Shown in pieces: positions 25,148-33,903 of a DNA stretch of 64,000 nucleotides. This DNA is from JBCBCP01 sp038530575. Its GTDB lineage: Bacteria > Pseudomonadota > Alphaproteobacteria > Rhodobacterales > Rhodobacteraceae. Location: the NCBI GenBank assembly GCA_038530575.1, contig JBCBCP010000004.1, forward strand, positions 73,775 through 137,774, in the 5' to 3' direction. The notes under the pieces were generated by a model. The model did no database searches and was not told where the DNA came from. It worked only from the letters and a program-made list of their open reading frames with translations. Made by a program: the position numbers and the translations under genes. Numbering within the stretch: the stretch's first letter is position 1; each line of letters opens with the position of its first letter.

Positions 25148-26251
25148 ATGCTTGACCGAAACGGACCCCTGCGCGGTGTGCGCGTGATCGAAATGGCGGG
25201 CCTTGGCCCTGCCCCATTCTGTGCCATGATGCTGGCGGATATGGGGGCGGAGGTGATCCGCGTGGCCCGCCCCGGACAGGCCCCGATGTTCGGGCTGGAG
25301 CAGCGGCATAACCTCTATGACCGGTCCCGGCGCACGCTGACGCTGAACCTGCGGGACGCCGGCGATCATGCCAAGCTGCGCTTCCTGACGGACAAGGCCG
25401 ACATCCTGATTGAAGGCTTCCGCCCCGGGGTCATGGAACGCCTCAATCTCGCCCCCGAAACGTTGCACCAATCCAACCCACGTCTCGTGTTTGGCCGCAT
25501 GACAGGTTGGGGCCAAACCGGCCCCCTAAAGGACCGCGCGGGGCATGACCTCAACTATATGGCTATCTCCGGGGCGCTGTGGTCCATCGGCCCAGCGGAT
25601 GCACCGCCGCCACCGCCGCAGAACATCATCGCCGATCTGGCCGGGGGCGGCATGCTGCTGCTCGCCGGGGTGCTTGCCGCCCATATCCACGCCGCCAAAA
25701 CCGGGCAGGGCCAAACGGTCGACGCCTGCATGACCGACGGCGCGGCCCTGATGATGACCTTGCAATACGGCCTGCTGGCGGGCGGCGCGTGGGACGACAG
25801 CAAACGCGGCGGCAACGCGCTCAACGGCGGTCTGGCATGCTATCGCTGCTACACCACCTCCGATGGCGGCTACATCGCCCTTGGCCCGCTGGAGCCGCAA
25901 TTCTGGGCGCTTTTGGTTGAAGCCCTCGGCCTCGAAACCGACTTGGATTTCACGAACCAGTATGGTGACCAGACCCCAATGCACGCCAAGTTAGAGACGC
26001 TTTTTGCCTCCAAACCCCGCAGCCACTGGGAAGCGCTCCTCACGGATATCGACGCCTGCTTTGCCCCAGTCCTGCCCATGCAAGAGGCGCCAAACCATCC
26101 GCACAACACAGCCCGCCAAACCTTTGTCACCACAGACGGTATCACCCAGCCGTCCGCGGCCCCACGTTTCAGCGCCACGCCGCTCGATACGCCAACACAT
26201 GGCGACGCAGGCGAACTCACCTATGAAGACGCCTTAAGTTCATGGGCATGA
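25148..26251 (+). CDS. CaiB/BaiF-family enzyme, alpha-methylacyl-CoA racemase-like
   Basis: A 367-residue class III CoA-transferase-fold protein. The racemase catalytic pair seen in AMACR/MCR is present: His133 in AGHDLNYMAISG and Asp163 in NIIADLAGGGML. This favours epimerising 2-methylacyl-CoA thioesters over CoA transfer. Other marks are LGPAPFCAMMLADMGAEVIRV and RMTGWGQTGPL. The start is ATG 25148. Its stop is followed within 7 bases by the first copy of an intergenic repeat. Confidence 0.87.
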   Translation: MLDRNGPLRGVRVIEMAGLGPAPFCAMMLADMGAEVIRVARPGQAPMFGLEQRHNLYDRSRRTLTLNLRDAGDHAKLRFLTDKADILIEGFRPGVMERLNLAPETLHQSNPRLVFGRMTGWGQTGPLKDRAGHDLNYMAISGALWSIGPADAPPPPPQNIIADLAGGGMLLLAGVLAAHIHAAKTGQGQTVDACMTDGAALMMTLQYGLLAGGAWDDSKRGGNALNGGLACYRCYTTSDGGYIALGPLEPQFWALLVEALGLETDLDFTNQYGDQTPMHAKLETLFASKPRSHWEALLTDIDACFAPVLPMQEAPNHPHNTARQTFVTTDGITQPSAAPRFSATPLDTPTHGDAGELTYEDALSSWA

Positions 26252-26257
26252 CCCCGC

Positions 26258-26292
26258 CCTTCACTTGGCAAAATAAACTTCCCCCGGAGGGC
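26258..26292 (+). repeat. Intergenic repeat, copy A
   Basis: A 35-base element made of CCTTCACTTGGCAAA, an A-rich link and a CCCCCGGAGGG inverted half. A closely matching copy is at 38029-38062. Both copies follow a stop codon by a few bases on the same strand and precede another gene in the same direction. Confidence 0.6.
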
Positions 26293-26347
26293 CCATCCGC
26301 CACGCGCGCCCCCTTGCCACACCGCTCAAAACCCTGAAACTCGCCCC

Positions 26348-27613
26348 ATGACCCTATCCAACCGCATCGACGCCAAGCGCGAAGACCTGATCGCGCTCCT
26401 GCAGGATCTGATCCGCTTTCCCACGCTAAACCCGCCCGGGGCCGATTACCGCGCGATCTGCGACTACCTTGACGCCCGGTTCAAAAAGCACGGGTTTGAG
26501 ACGCAACTGGTCCGCGCCACGGGCCATGCTGTCGACACTGACACCTACCCGCGCTGGAACATCGTGGCCCGAAAAACGGGCTCTAACCCGGGCGAAACGG
26601 TCCATTTCAACTCGCATGTTGATGTTGTCGCGGTCGGCGCTGGCTGGACACGCGATCCATTCGGGGGCGCGCTGGAGGGCGATCTGATCTACGGGCGCGG
26701 CTCCTGCGATATGAAGGGCGGGCTTGCCACCTCCATCATCGCCGCCGAGGCGTTTATCGAAGAACACCCCGACTTCAACGGCGCCGTGGAAATCAGCGCA
26801 ACGGCGGACGAAGAATCCGGGGGATACGCGGGCGTTGCGCATCTTGCGGAACTCGGATTCTTCCATCCGGACAAGGTGCAGCACGTCATCATCCCAGAGC
26901 CGTTCGAGAAAAACCGCATCTGCCTTGGCCATCGCGGCGGCTGGTGGGCCGAGATCGAGACGAAGGGCGAGATTGCCCATGGCTGCATGCCCTTCCTCGG
27001 CAACTGCGCCGTCCGCCACATGGGCGCGGTGCTGGACGCGTTCGAACAGACCCTCTTCCCCGCACTGGCCGCGCGCACGACCCAGATGCCTGTCGTGCCC
27101 GAGGGGGCACGGTCCAGCACGATGAACTACAACTCACTTCATGGCGGACAGGAGGAGCAGAAGGGAGAAGAGGACGGCCTGCCGACCCATTGCGTGCCCG
27201 ACAGCTGTCGTATCGTAATCGACCGCCGTTTCCTGATCGAAGAGACGCTGGACGGTGTCCGCGCAGAGGTCTTGGACATCCTCGATAACCTCAAAGCCAC
27301 GCGCACCGGGTTTGATTACGACATCCGCGACCTAAACACCGTGCTGCCCTCCATGACCGCGCCGGATGCGCCGGTGGTCCGCACCGTCGGGCAGGCGATC
27401 AGCGATGTTCTGGGCGTTTCGGCGGAACATGTGGCAAGCCCCGGCACCTATGACCAAAAGCATGTGGACCGGATCGGCGGACTGAAGAACTGCATCGCCT
27501 ATGGCCCCGGCATCCTCGAGATGGCGCATAAGCCGGACGAATATATCTCGGTCACGGACATGCTGGATACGGCCAAGGTCATGGGGCGCAGCCTTGAGAT
27601 ATTGCTGAAATAG
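26348..27613 (+). CDS. M20-family metallo-amidohydrolase (ArgE/DapE/carboxypeptidase-like)
   Basis: A 421-residue zinc-dependent M20 enzyme that cleaves an acyl-amino or peptide bond. Metal and catalytic residues are placed as expected: His90 and Asp92 in HFNSHVDVV, Asp121 in GRGSCDMKGG, and Glu155/Glu156 in TADEESGG. The dimerisation insert follows. It resembles ArgE/DapE-type deacylases annotated generically; the acyl substrate is not visible. It meets the Hsp70-like gene tail to tail with 3 bases between stops. Confidence 0.87.
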   Translation: MTLSNRIDAKREDLIALLQDLIRFPTLNPPGADYRAICDYLDARFKKHGFETQLVRATGHAVDTDTYPRWNIVARKTGSNPGETVHFNSHVDVVAVGAGWTRDPFGGALEGDLIYGRGSCDMKGGLATSIIAAEAFIEEHPDFNGAVEISATADEESGGYAGVAHLAELGFFHPDKVQHVIIPEPFEKNRICLGHRGGWWAEIETKGEIAHGCMPFLGNCAVRHMGAVLDAFEQTLFPALAARTTQMPVVPEGARSSTMNYNSLHGGQEEQKGEEDGLPTHCVPDSCRIVIDRRFLIEETLDGVRAEVLDILDNLKATRTGFDYDIRDLNTVLPSMTAPDAPVVRTVGQAISDVLGVSAEHVASPGTYDQKHVDRIGGLKNCIAYGPGILEMAHKPDEYISVTDMLDTAKVMGRSLEILLK

Positions 27614-27616
27614 AGC

Positions 27617-28834
27617 CTAACCTGCCGCTATCGCCAAGCCTGCCGCAACCCCGGTCAGGGCCGCGCCGCGGTGAGGTCTTGCTTGCGGAAATCGCGCCTC
27701 GACCGCGCCAGACACCACGTTCATCAGGCTGCTGCCGCCAACGTAAATCAGCGTCTGCACCGCGCCGGGCTCCATTCCCGCGCCGGCACAAGCCGCCTCT
27801 GCCGAATCCGCGATACGTTTCGCCAACGGGCCAAGCACGCCCGACAGATCGCCCGGCGTCAGAGGATGAGACAAACCGCGTTCCACCGGCCCGAGGTCAA
27901 TCCGCGCATCGCCCGCAGTGTTGGCTGCGATCTTGCCCGCCTCCACGGCAAAAGCCACGTCATGGCCAACCTCGTCCTCCAACACTTGCACCAACCGATC
28001 CAGCAGCTCGGGCTGCACGGCAAAGCGCGCAAGATCCCGCGCCGCGCGCCGGGTCGCGCCATCATAAAGGAACGGGATCTTCTGCCAGGTGGCGAGGTCG
28101 GAAAAGATCGCATTCGGCGCGAGGTGCGTTTCATCGCCAAAGACGTGCCGAATGTGCGAGCCCATGCCGAAAAGCGGCATGACATGCGCAAGGCTCAGCG
28201 TCCGGTCAAAATCCGTCCCGCCGATGCGCACACCGTAGCTGCCGAGGATGTCGATGCCAGCGGCGCCATTGCGGAACAGCGTAAAATCAGACGTGCCGCC
28301 ACCGATATCGACGATCAGGCCCAGATCCCCGGGCGCCAACGCATCGCGCGCGGCGAGCGCGGCGGCTTCGGGCTCTGCCATAAAGGTCACGTCGTCAAAG
28401 CCTGCCGCCAGATAGCAGTCGGTCAGGTCCACGAGCGCGCGATCATTGCGCGCCGCATCCTCCGAGTGAAAGCGCACCGGCCGACCAGACAGCGCGCGGG
28501 TAAAGCGCTGTCCGGTCTCTGCTTCGGCCCGCCGCTTCAACTCCGCCAGAAACCGTCCCACGATGGTGACAAAATCAATCCGCTCGTTCAGGATCGCACG
28601 CCGTTCGCGCATCACCCCAGTACCAAGCAGGGACTTGAGCGCACGCATATAGCGCCCCTCGAGCCCTTCGATGAGCGCATCATTGGCCGCCTGGCCGTAA
28701 ACGGCGCGCCGCGAGTCAAAGTCAAAGAACACCGCGGTCGGTAGCGTGTCGCGCCCCGCCTCGACCGGGATCAGCGCAGACCGCGCGCCAACTGCAGAGT
28801 TCGACGTTCCGAAATCCACGCCCAATGTCGCCAT
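27617..28834 (-). CDS. Hsp70-like protein, YegD type
   Basis: A 405-residue protein with the Hsp70/actin ATPase fold but no substrate-binding lid. The phosphate-1 loop is GVDFGTSNSAVG near 5-16 and the phosphate-2 loop LIVDIGGGTSDFTLFR near 178-193. The adenosine motif IYVGGSSLMN lies near the C-terminus. YegD-like proteins are predicted chaperones without settled function. The ATG at 28834 is used because the ATPase loop then starts at residue 5. It is divergent from the ABC binding-protein gene. Confidence 0.85.
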   Translation of the reverse strand: MATLGVDFGTSNSAVGARSALIPVEAGRDTLPTAVFFDFDSRRAVYGQAANDALIEGLEGRYMRALKSLLGTGVMRERRAILNERIDFVTIVGRFLAELKRRAEAETGQRFTRALSGRPVRFHSEDAARNDRALVDLTDCYLAAGFDDVTFMAEPEAAALAARDALAPGDLGLIVDIGGGTSDFTLFRNGAAGIDILGSYGVRIGGTDFDRTLSLAHVMPLFGMGSHIRHVFGDETHLAPNAIFSDLATWQKIPFLYDGATRRAARDLARFAVQPELLDRLVQVLEDEVGHDVAFAVEAGKIAANTAGDARIDLGPVERGLSHPLTPGDLSGVLGPLAKRIADSAEAACAGAGMEPGAVQTLIYVGGSSLMNVVSGAVEARFPQARPHRGAALTGVAAGLAIAAG

Positions 28835-28965
28835 GCCTGCCCCCTGATCGAAAGGCTGCTTCGCTACACAGGCGGGCAGCGGATCGCAACGGCGCAAAAC
28901 CGCCATCTGGAAAAAACCGGCAAGCGCGGTTAGCCTGAGGGCAATAATCCAAAAGGGAGCCTCCC

Positions 28966-30441
28966 ATGACCTATCTGCGCCACGTTCTCGCGCCTGCCGC
29001 CGCCCTCCTTCTGGCCGGTGCTGCCGCTGCCAAGGACGACATCACCGTCGCGATGCAGCTTGAACCCCCGCACCTTGACCCAACCAGTGCCGCGGCGGGT
29101 GCCATCGACAACGTGCTCTATTCCAACGTGTTCGAGGGGCTGACCCGCTTCATGGCCGACGGATCGGTTGTGCCGGGCCTCGCGGAAAGCTGGGAAATCT
29201 CGGATGATGGCACGGTGTATACGTTCAAACTGCGCAGTGGCGTGACCTTCCACGATGGCACCACGTTTGACGCGGAGGACGTGAAATTCTCGCTCGACCG
29301 GGCGCGGGCGGAGGAAAGCACAAACGCGCAGAAGGGCCTCTTTGCCGGTATAGCGGACGTGACTGTGGTGGACCCGATGACCGTGCAGGTCACTTTGTCC
29401 GAGCCAAACGGCAACTTCCTGTTCAACATGGCCTGGGGCGACGCGGTGATCGTAGCGCCCGAGTCGATCGAGAACATCAAGCAGACGCCCATCGGTACCG
29501 GTGCCTTCACCTTTACTGAATGGACACAGGGCGACCAGATCGTGCTGACCCGCAACGACGCTTATTGGGGCGAGGCTCCCGCGCTGGCAGAGGTGACGTT
29601 CAAGTTCATCTCCGACCCGACCGCCGCATTCGCCGCCGTGATGGCCGAAGATGTCGACGTCTTCACCGGCTTTCCGGCGCCCGAGAACCTGCCGCAGTTC
29701 GAGGCAGACCCGCGCTTTCAGGTCCTCGTCGGGTCAACCGAAGGCGAAACGATCCTGTCGACAAACAACCTCCAGCCGCCCTTTGACAATGTAAAGGTCC
29801 GCCAGGCCCTCGCCCACGCAATCGACCGCCAAGCAATCATCGACGGTGCGATGTTCGGCTACGGCACGCCCATCGGCACGCATTTCGCGCCGCACAACCC
29901 GGCCTATGTCGATCTGACCGGCGGCAGCGCCTATGACCCTGAAAAAGCCAAGGCCTTGTTGGCAGAAGCAGGCTTTGCGGATGGCTTTACAACCACGCTG
30001 CACCTGCCACCACCCAGCTACGCCCGACGCGGCGGAGAGATCATCGCCGCACAGCTGGCAGAGGTCGGCATTACCGCCGAGATCACCAATGTCGAATGGG
30101 CCCAGTGGCTGGAAACCGTATTCCGCGGCAAGAACTTTGGCCTGACCATCGTGTCCCACACGGAACCGATGGATATCGGCATATACGCCAACCCGGACTA
30201 TTACTTTCAGTATAACAACCCGGAATTTCAGGCGCTGATGACCGAGCTGAACCTGACAACCGACCCCGACAAACGCACCGCGCTGATGGGGGACGCCCAG
30301 CGCATGATCGCCGCGGATGCGGTCAATGGCTATCTCTTCCAGCTGGCCGCGCTGACAGTGGCAAAAGCAGACGTCCAAGGACTTTGGGCCAACGCGCCAA
30401 CCCAGGCAGTCGACATGACCGGCGTCACTTGGGCCGAATAA
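28966..30441 (+). CDS. ABC transporter substrate-binding protein, peptide/nickel (DppA) family
   Basis: A 491-residue periplasmic binding protein with a cleavable signal peptide (about residues 1-22, ending AAAAKDD). It has the SBP family 5 signature: LAESWEISDDGTVYTFKLR, GVTFHDGTTFDAEDVKFSL and the later VRQALAHAIDRQAI. Family members bind di- and oligopeptides, opines or other amino compounds. Its permease and ATPase partners start at 32144, separated from it by a cupin gene and an opposing amidohydrolase gene. GGGAG precedes the ATG. Confidence 0.92.
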   Translation: MTYLRHVLAPAAALLLAGAAAAKDDITVAMQLEPPHLDPTSAAAGAIDNVLYSNVFEGLTRFMADGSVVPGLAESWEISDDGTVYTFKLRSGVTFHDGTTFDAEDVKFSLDRARAEESTNAQKGLFAGIADVTVVDPMTVQVTLSEPNGNFLFNMAWGDAVIVAPESIENIKQTPIGTGAFTFTEWTQGDQIVLTRNDAYWGEAPALAEVTFKFISDPTAAFAAVMAEDVDVFTGFPAPENLPQFEADPRFQVLVGSTEGETILSTNNLQPPFDNVKVRQALAHAIDRQAIIDGAMFGYGTPIGTHFAPHNPAYVDLTGGSAYDPEKAKALLAEAGFADGFTTTLHLPPPSYARRGGEIIAAQLAEVGITAEITNVEWAQWLETVFRGKNFGLTIVSHTEPMDIGIYANPDYYFQYNNPEFQALMTELNLTTDPDKRTALMGDAQRMIAADAVNGYLFQLAALTVAKADVQGLWANAPTQAVDMTGVTWAE

Positions 30442-30487
30442 AGGAGCGCGCCGGTCGGAGCCAGCTTCGGCTCGCGCACCATTTGAC

Positions 30488-30892
30488 ATGAACATCTATC
30501 GCGCCTCCGACCGCCCCAGCCTGCGTGCTCCGGAAGAGTATTTTACCGGCACCGTTTGGCAGGACCCCATCGTGTCAGCGCCGGAGCCTGCACGGCTGCA
30601 TGCCTTGCGCGTTCGGTTCGAACCGGGCGCGCGCACCGCGTGGCACACACACCCGCTGGGCCAAACTTTGCACGTCGTCGAGGGCGTCGGCCTGATCGCA
30701 AAACGTGGCGCGGCCCCGCAGATCATACGCCCGGGCGACACGGTTTGGATCCCACCCGGGATCGAACACTGGCACGGCGGGAGCCCTGACCACGGCATGA
30801 CTCACATTGCCATGCAAGAGGCCGAAGGGGGAAGCGCGGCGACGTGGTTCGAACATGTCAGCGACGCCGACTACTCACAAACGCCGGGCTAA
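30488..30892 (+). CDS. Cupin-domain protein
   Basis: A 134-residue single-domain cupin. Both metal-binding motifs are visible: GARTAWHTHPLGQTLHVVEG (motif 1, His-x-His and Glu) and PPGIEHWHGG (motif 2). It resembles the small cupins annotated as carboxymuconolactone or (R)-mandelonitrile lyase-like proteins. It follows the binding-protein gene by 46 bases in the same direction and overlaps the convergent HDAC-family gene by 18 bases. Its reaction is unknown. Confidence 0.8.
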   Translation: MNIYRASDRPSLRAPEEYFTGTVWQDPIVSAPEPARLHALRVRFEPGARTAWHTHPLGQTLHVVEGVGLIAKRGAAPQIIRPGDTVWIPPGIEHWHGGSPDHGMTHIAMQEAEGGSAATWFEHVSDADYSQTPG

Positions 30893-31984
30893 AGCCTGCA
30901 CCCGGCGCCGCACCTCATACCGAATTGAGCCGGGGCGGCCCGTGTCTTCGAGCGTAGTGAACCAATGATCCGGCGGGTTACGGCCCCGCCGATTGCCTTC
31001 AAAGGTCAGCCCTCGCAGTACCGCCTCTGCCGCATCAGGCAAGCGGTCAGGCACCTCAAACCCATTCAACTGGGCCCAAACGCCCGTCCAAAGGCGGCCC
31101 ACTGACCACGGATTATAGCCACCGCCACCCAGCACGAGGTAGCGGTCCGACAGCGGCATCAGACCACGCACAATCTGCCAATGCGCCCTGTTGGATAACG
31201 AAAGGTGCGCCTGCGGGTCTTCTTCGACCGCATCGGCCCCGCATTGCAGAACAATCGCATCGGGCCGGTGCGCTGCGACGGCGGGCAAGATCAGCGCATC
31301 GCGGATCAAGGCCATCTCGTCGTCATTCAGCCCCCGCGGCACCGGCAGGTTGAACACGTTGCCCGCGCCTGCGTCGTCAATCGCGCCCGTCCGGGGCCAT
31401 ATGCCCTCTTCGTGCACCGATAACACCAGAACGCTCGGATCATTCTCAAACGCATGCTGCACCCCGTCGCCGTGATGCGCGTCGATGTCGATATAGGCAA
31501 TCCGCTGCAGCCCCTGTCGCCGCAGCGACAGGATCGCGAGCACCGGGTCGTTGAAAAAGCAAAAACCGGACGCATGGTCCGGCATCGCGTGATGCGTGCC
31601 ACCTGCCGGGTGATAGACAATCCCGGGCTGCGCCAAGAGTTCTCCGGCGAGCAGCGCACCACCTGCTGCGGTCGCAGGGCGGCGGAACATTTCGGCAAAG
31701 ATGGGGTTCGACGGGGTGCCGATCTGGTGCCGGTCGCGCACCGGGTCGCTCACCTCCTGCGCCGCCTCGGCGCGCCGCAATGCCGCGATATACTCCTCCG
31801 TGTGCCAGACCCGCAGCGCCTTGGGCTTGGCCCGGGGCGACGTGATGTATTGATCTGACGGCAGCCACCCCAGCGCGCGGCTCAGGTCCATCACAGTTGA
31901 CACGCGCGGCACCCTGAGCGGGTGCAGGCCGCCACCATAGCGCGAGGTGCGGTAAATCTCCGATCCGATGAAACGCGGGGTCAT
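30875..31984 (-). CDS. Histone-deacetylase-family amidohydrolase (AcuC-like)
   Basis: A 369-residue zinc deacetylase of the arginase/HDAC fold. Catalytic residues are in place: tandem His131/His132 in GGTHHAMPDHASGF, metal ligands Asp168 and His170 in YIDIDAHHGDGV, and the C-terminal GGGGYN loop. Bacterial members deacetylate acetyl-CoA synthetase (AcuC), acetylpolyamines or other N-acyl amines. It lies opposite to, and inside, a peptide-type ABC importer locus, so an acylated amine substrate is plausible but not shown. Confidence 0.87.
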   Translation of the reverse strand: MTPRFIGSEIYRTSRYGGGLHPLRVPRVSTVMDLSRALGWLPSDQYITSPRAKPKALRVWHTEEYIAALRRAEAAQEVSDPVRDRHQIGTPSNPIFAEMFRRPATAAGGALLAGELLAQPGIVYHPAGGTHHAMPDHASGFCFFNDPVLAILSLRRQGLQRIAYIDIDAHHGDGVQHAFENDPSVLVLSVHEEGIWPRTGAIDDAGAGNVFNLPVPRGLNDDEMALIRDALILPAVAAHRPDAIVLQCGADAVEEDPQAHLSLSNRAHWQIVRGLMPLSDRYLVLGGGGYNPWSVGRLWTGVWAQLNGFEVPDRLPDAAEAVLRGLTFEGNRRGRNPPDHWFTTLEDTGRPGSIRYEVRRRVQALARRL

Positions 31985-32143
31985 GGGGGTGATCTAAGCC
32001 GCGCGCGCTTGCAGGCCAATGCGCCGCCGCCTCATCACTTTGCGTTGTCCAGGTATCGTGTATCGCGTTCCGTGTTCGAGCCAAAGGCGAGAGGCAACGG
32101 GTTGCGATTCACAACAAACGGAAAGTGATCTAGGCTTCGTTCG

Positions 32144-33091
32144 ATGCTGCGCTACACGCTCAAACGCCTCGCCTCGCTGCTGATCAGCCTCGCCATCGCG
32201 TCGCTGGTGATTTTCTTCGTGATCGAGGTCGCGCCGGGCGATCCCGCGTCGTTCATGCTGGGCATCAACGCACAGCCAGACACAATCGCCGCCCTGCGTG
32301 CCGAACTGGGCCTCGACCAGCCGAAATGGCAGCGGTACCTGTCATGGGTCGGCGGGCTGGTGACGGGCGATTTTGGCACCTCATACACCTACCGGACCCC
32401 GGTCGCCGAGATGATCGCCGATCGGCTGTGGGTGTCCTTGCCGCTGGCGCTTTACGCCCTGATCCTCAGCACCGCCATCGCCTTCCCCGCGGGGATCTAT
32501 GCTGCAGCGCGCCGCGGCCGGGCAGGGGACGTTGCCGTTATGGGCGCCACACAGCTGGGCGTGGCGATCCCGAATTTCTGGTTTGCGATGATGCTGGTGC
32601 TGATCTTTGCCATCAACCTGCGCTGGTTCGGCGCGGGCGGCTTTGCCGGCTGGGAAGACGGCATCGGCCCCGCCTTGTGGAGCTTGACCCTGCCGGCCAT
32701 CGCTCTTGCCTTGCCACAAGCCGCAATCCTCGCGCGGGTCATGCGCTCCGCGCTGCTGGATGTGCTGGGCGAGGATTTCATGCGCACCGCGCGCGCAAAG
32801 GGTCTAACACGGGGCCAAGCGCTACGCCGTCACGGGCTACGCAACGCGCTGATCCCGGTCCTGACGATCCTCGGCCTACAATTTTCGTTCCTGCTGGCAG
32901 GCTCAATCATTATCGAACAAGTGTTCTATCTTCCGGGGCTGGGGCGGCTGGTGTTCACCTCCATTTCCGCCCGCGATCTGATTGTGGTTGAAAGCGTCGT
33001 GATGCTGCTGGTCTTTGCCGTGATCGTGGTCAACTTCCTTGTCGATCTGGCCTATGCCGCCGTCGATCCTCGACTCCGGAGCCGGACGTGA
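32144..33091 (+). CDS. ABC transporter permease, DppB/OppB family
   Basis: A 315-residue inner-membrane permease with six predicted spans. The N-terminal helix (LASLLISLAIASLVIFFVIEVAPGDPA) and the cytoplasmic EAA loop (RTARAKGLTRGQALRRHGLRNALIP) identify the DppB group. It pairs with the next permease and the double ATPase; the GTG start of the next gene overlaps its stop (GTGA). Confidence 0.92.
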   Translation: MLRYTLKRLASLLISLAIASLVIFFVIEVAPGDPASFMLGINAQPDTIAALRAELGLDQPKWQRYLSWVGGLVTGDFGTSYTYRTPVAEMIADRLWVSLPLALYALILSTAIAFPAGIYAAARRGRAGDVAVMGATQLGVAIPNFWFAMMLVLIFAINLRWFGAGGFAGWEDGIGPALWSLTLPAIALALPQAAILARVMRSALLDVLGEDFMRTARAKGLTRGQALRRHGLRNALIPVLTILGLQFSFLLAGSIIIEQVFYLPGLGRLVFTSISARDLIVVESVVMLLVFAVIVVNFLVDLAYAAVDPRLRSRT

Positions 33092-33903
33092 AACGCTCCC
33101 TTATCATAGGCAGCCTCCTGTCCTCGCTCGTGGTGCTCGCCGCGCTCATCAGCTTTGTCTGGACTCCGTTCGACCACACGTCCCTCAACATCCCCGACCG
33201 GCTGCAAACACCCAGCGCCGAGCACTTGTTCGGAACGGACCACTTTGGTCGTGACATGCTGTCGATGATCATGGTCGGGTCGCGCACCTCTATCGCGGTG
33301 GCCTTCGTTGCGGTGGGCATCGGCGTCGGGCTTGGGGTGCCGCTCGGTCTCTGGGCCGCTGCGCGGCAGGGCGGCTGGGCAGACGAGATTATCATGCGAG
33401 GTAACGACCTGATCTTTGCCTTCCCCTCCCTCGTCATCGCGATCCTTATCACCACAATCTTCGGCGCAGGCGCGATTAATGCGATCATTGCCATCGGCAT
33501 CTTCAACATCCCGGTCTTCGCACGCGTTACCCGCGGCGGTGCGCTCTCGCTCTGGGCGCGCGAGTTCGTTCTGTCGGCGCGCGTCGCGGGCAAGGGCGCG
33601 GCGCGGATCAGTGTTGAACACATCCTGCCCAACATCGCCAACCTGCTGATCGTGCAGGCAACGATCCAGTTCTCACTCGGTATCCTTGCCGAGGCGGCGC
33701 TTTCTTATATCGGCCTCGGCGCGCAACCTCCCACACCATCGTGGGGCCGAATGCTCGCCGACGCGCAAACGATGGTCAGCCTCGCACCGCACCTTGCCCT
33801 CGTGCCGGGCGTCGCGATTATCCTCACGGTTCTGGGGCTCAATCTACTGGGCGACGGCTTGCGCGACTGGCTTGACCCGAAACTGCGCGTGGCCCGGACA
33901 TGA
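33088..33903 (+). CDS. ABC transporter permease, DppC/OppC family
   Basis: A 271-residue permease with about six spans. HLFGTDHFGRDMLSMIMVGSR is the hallmark of DppC-type proteins, and the EAA-like loop is VLSARVAGKGAARISVEHILP. It starts at GTG 33088 and its stop overlaps the ATG of the ATPase gene (ATGA), so the three transport genes are tightly coupled. Confidence 0.92.
   Translation: MKRSLIIGSLLSSLVVLAALISFVWTPFDHTSLNIPDRLQTPSAEHLFGTDHFGRDMLSMIMVGSRTSIAVAFVAVGIGVGLGVPLGLWAAARQGGWADEIIMRGNDLIFAFPSLVIAILITTIFGAGAINAIIAIGIFNIPVFARVTRGGALSLWAREFVLSARVAGKGAARISVEHILPNIANLLIVQATIQFSLGILAEAALSYIGLGAQPPTPSWGRMLADAQTMVSLAPHLALVPGVAIILTVLGLNLLGDGLRDWLDPKLRVART

Noticed and set aside
27671..28744. 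357-codon open frame opposite the Hsp70-like gene
   Set aside because: The ATPase loops on the minus strand show which strand codes.
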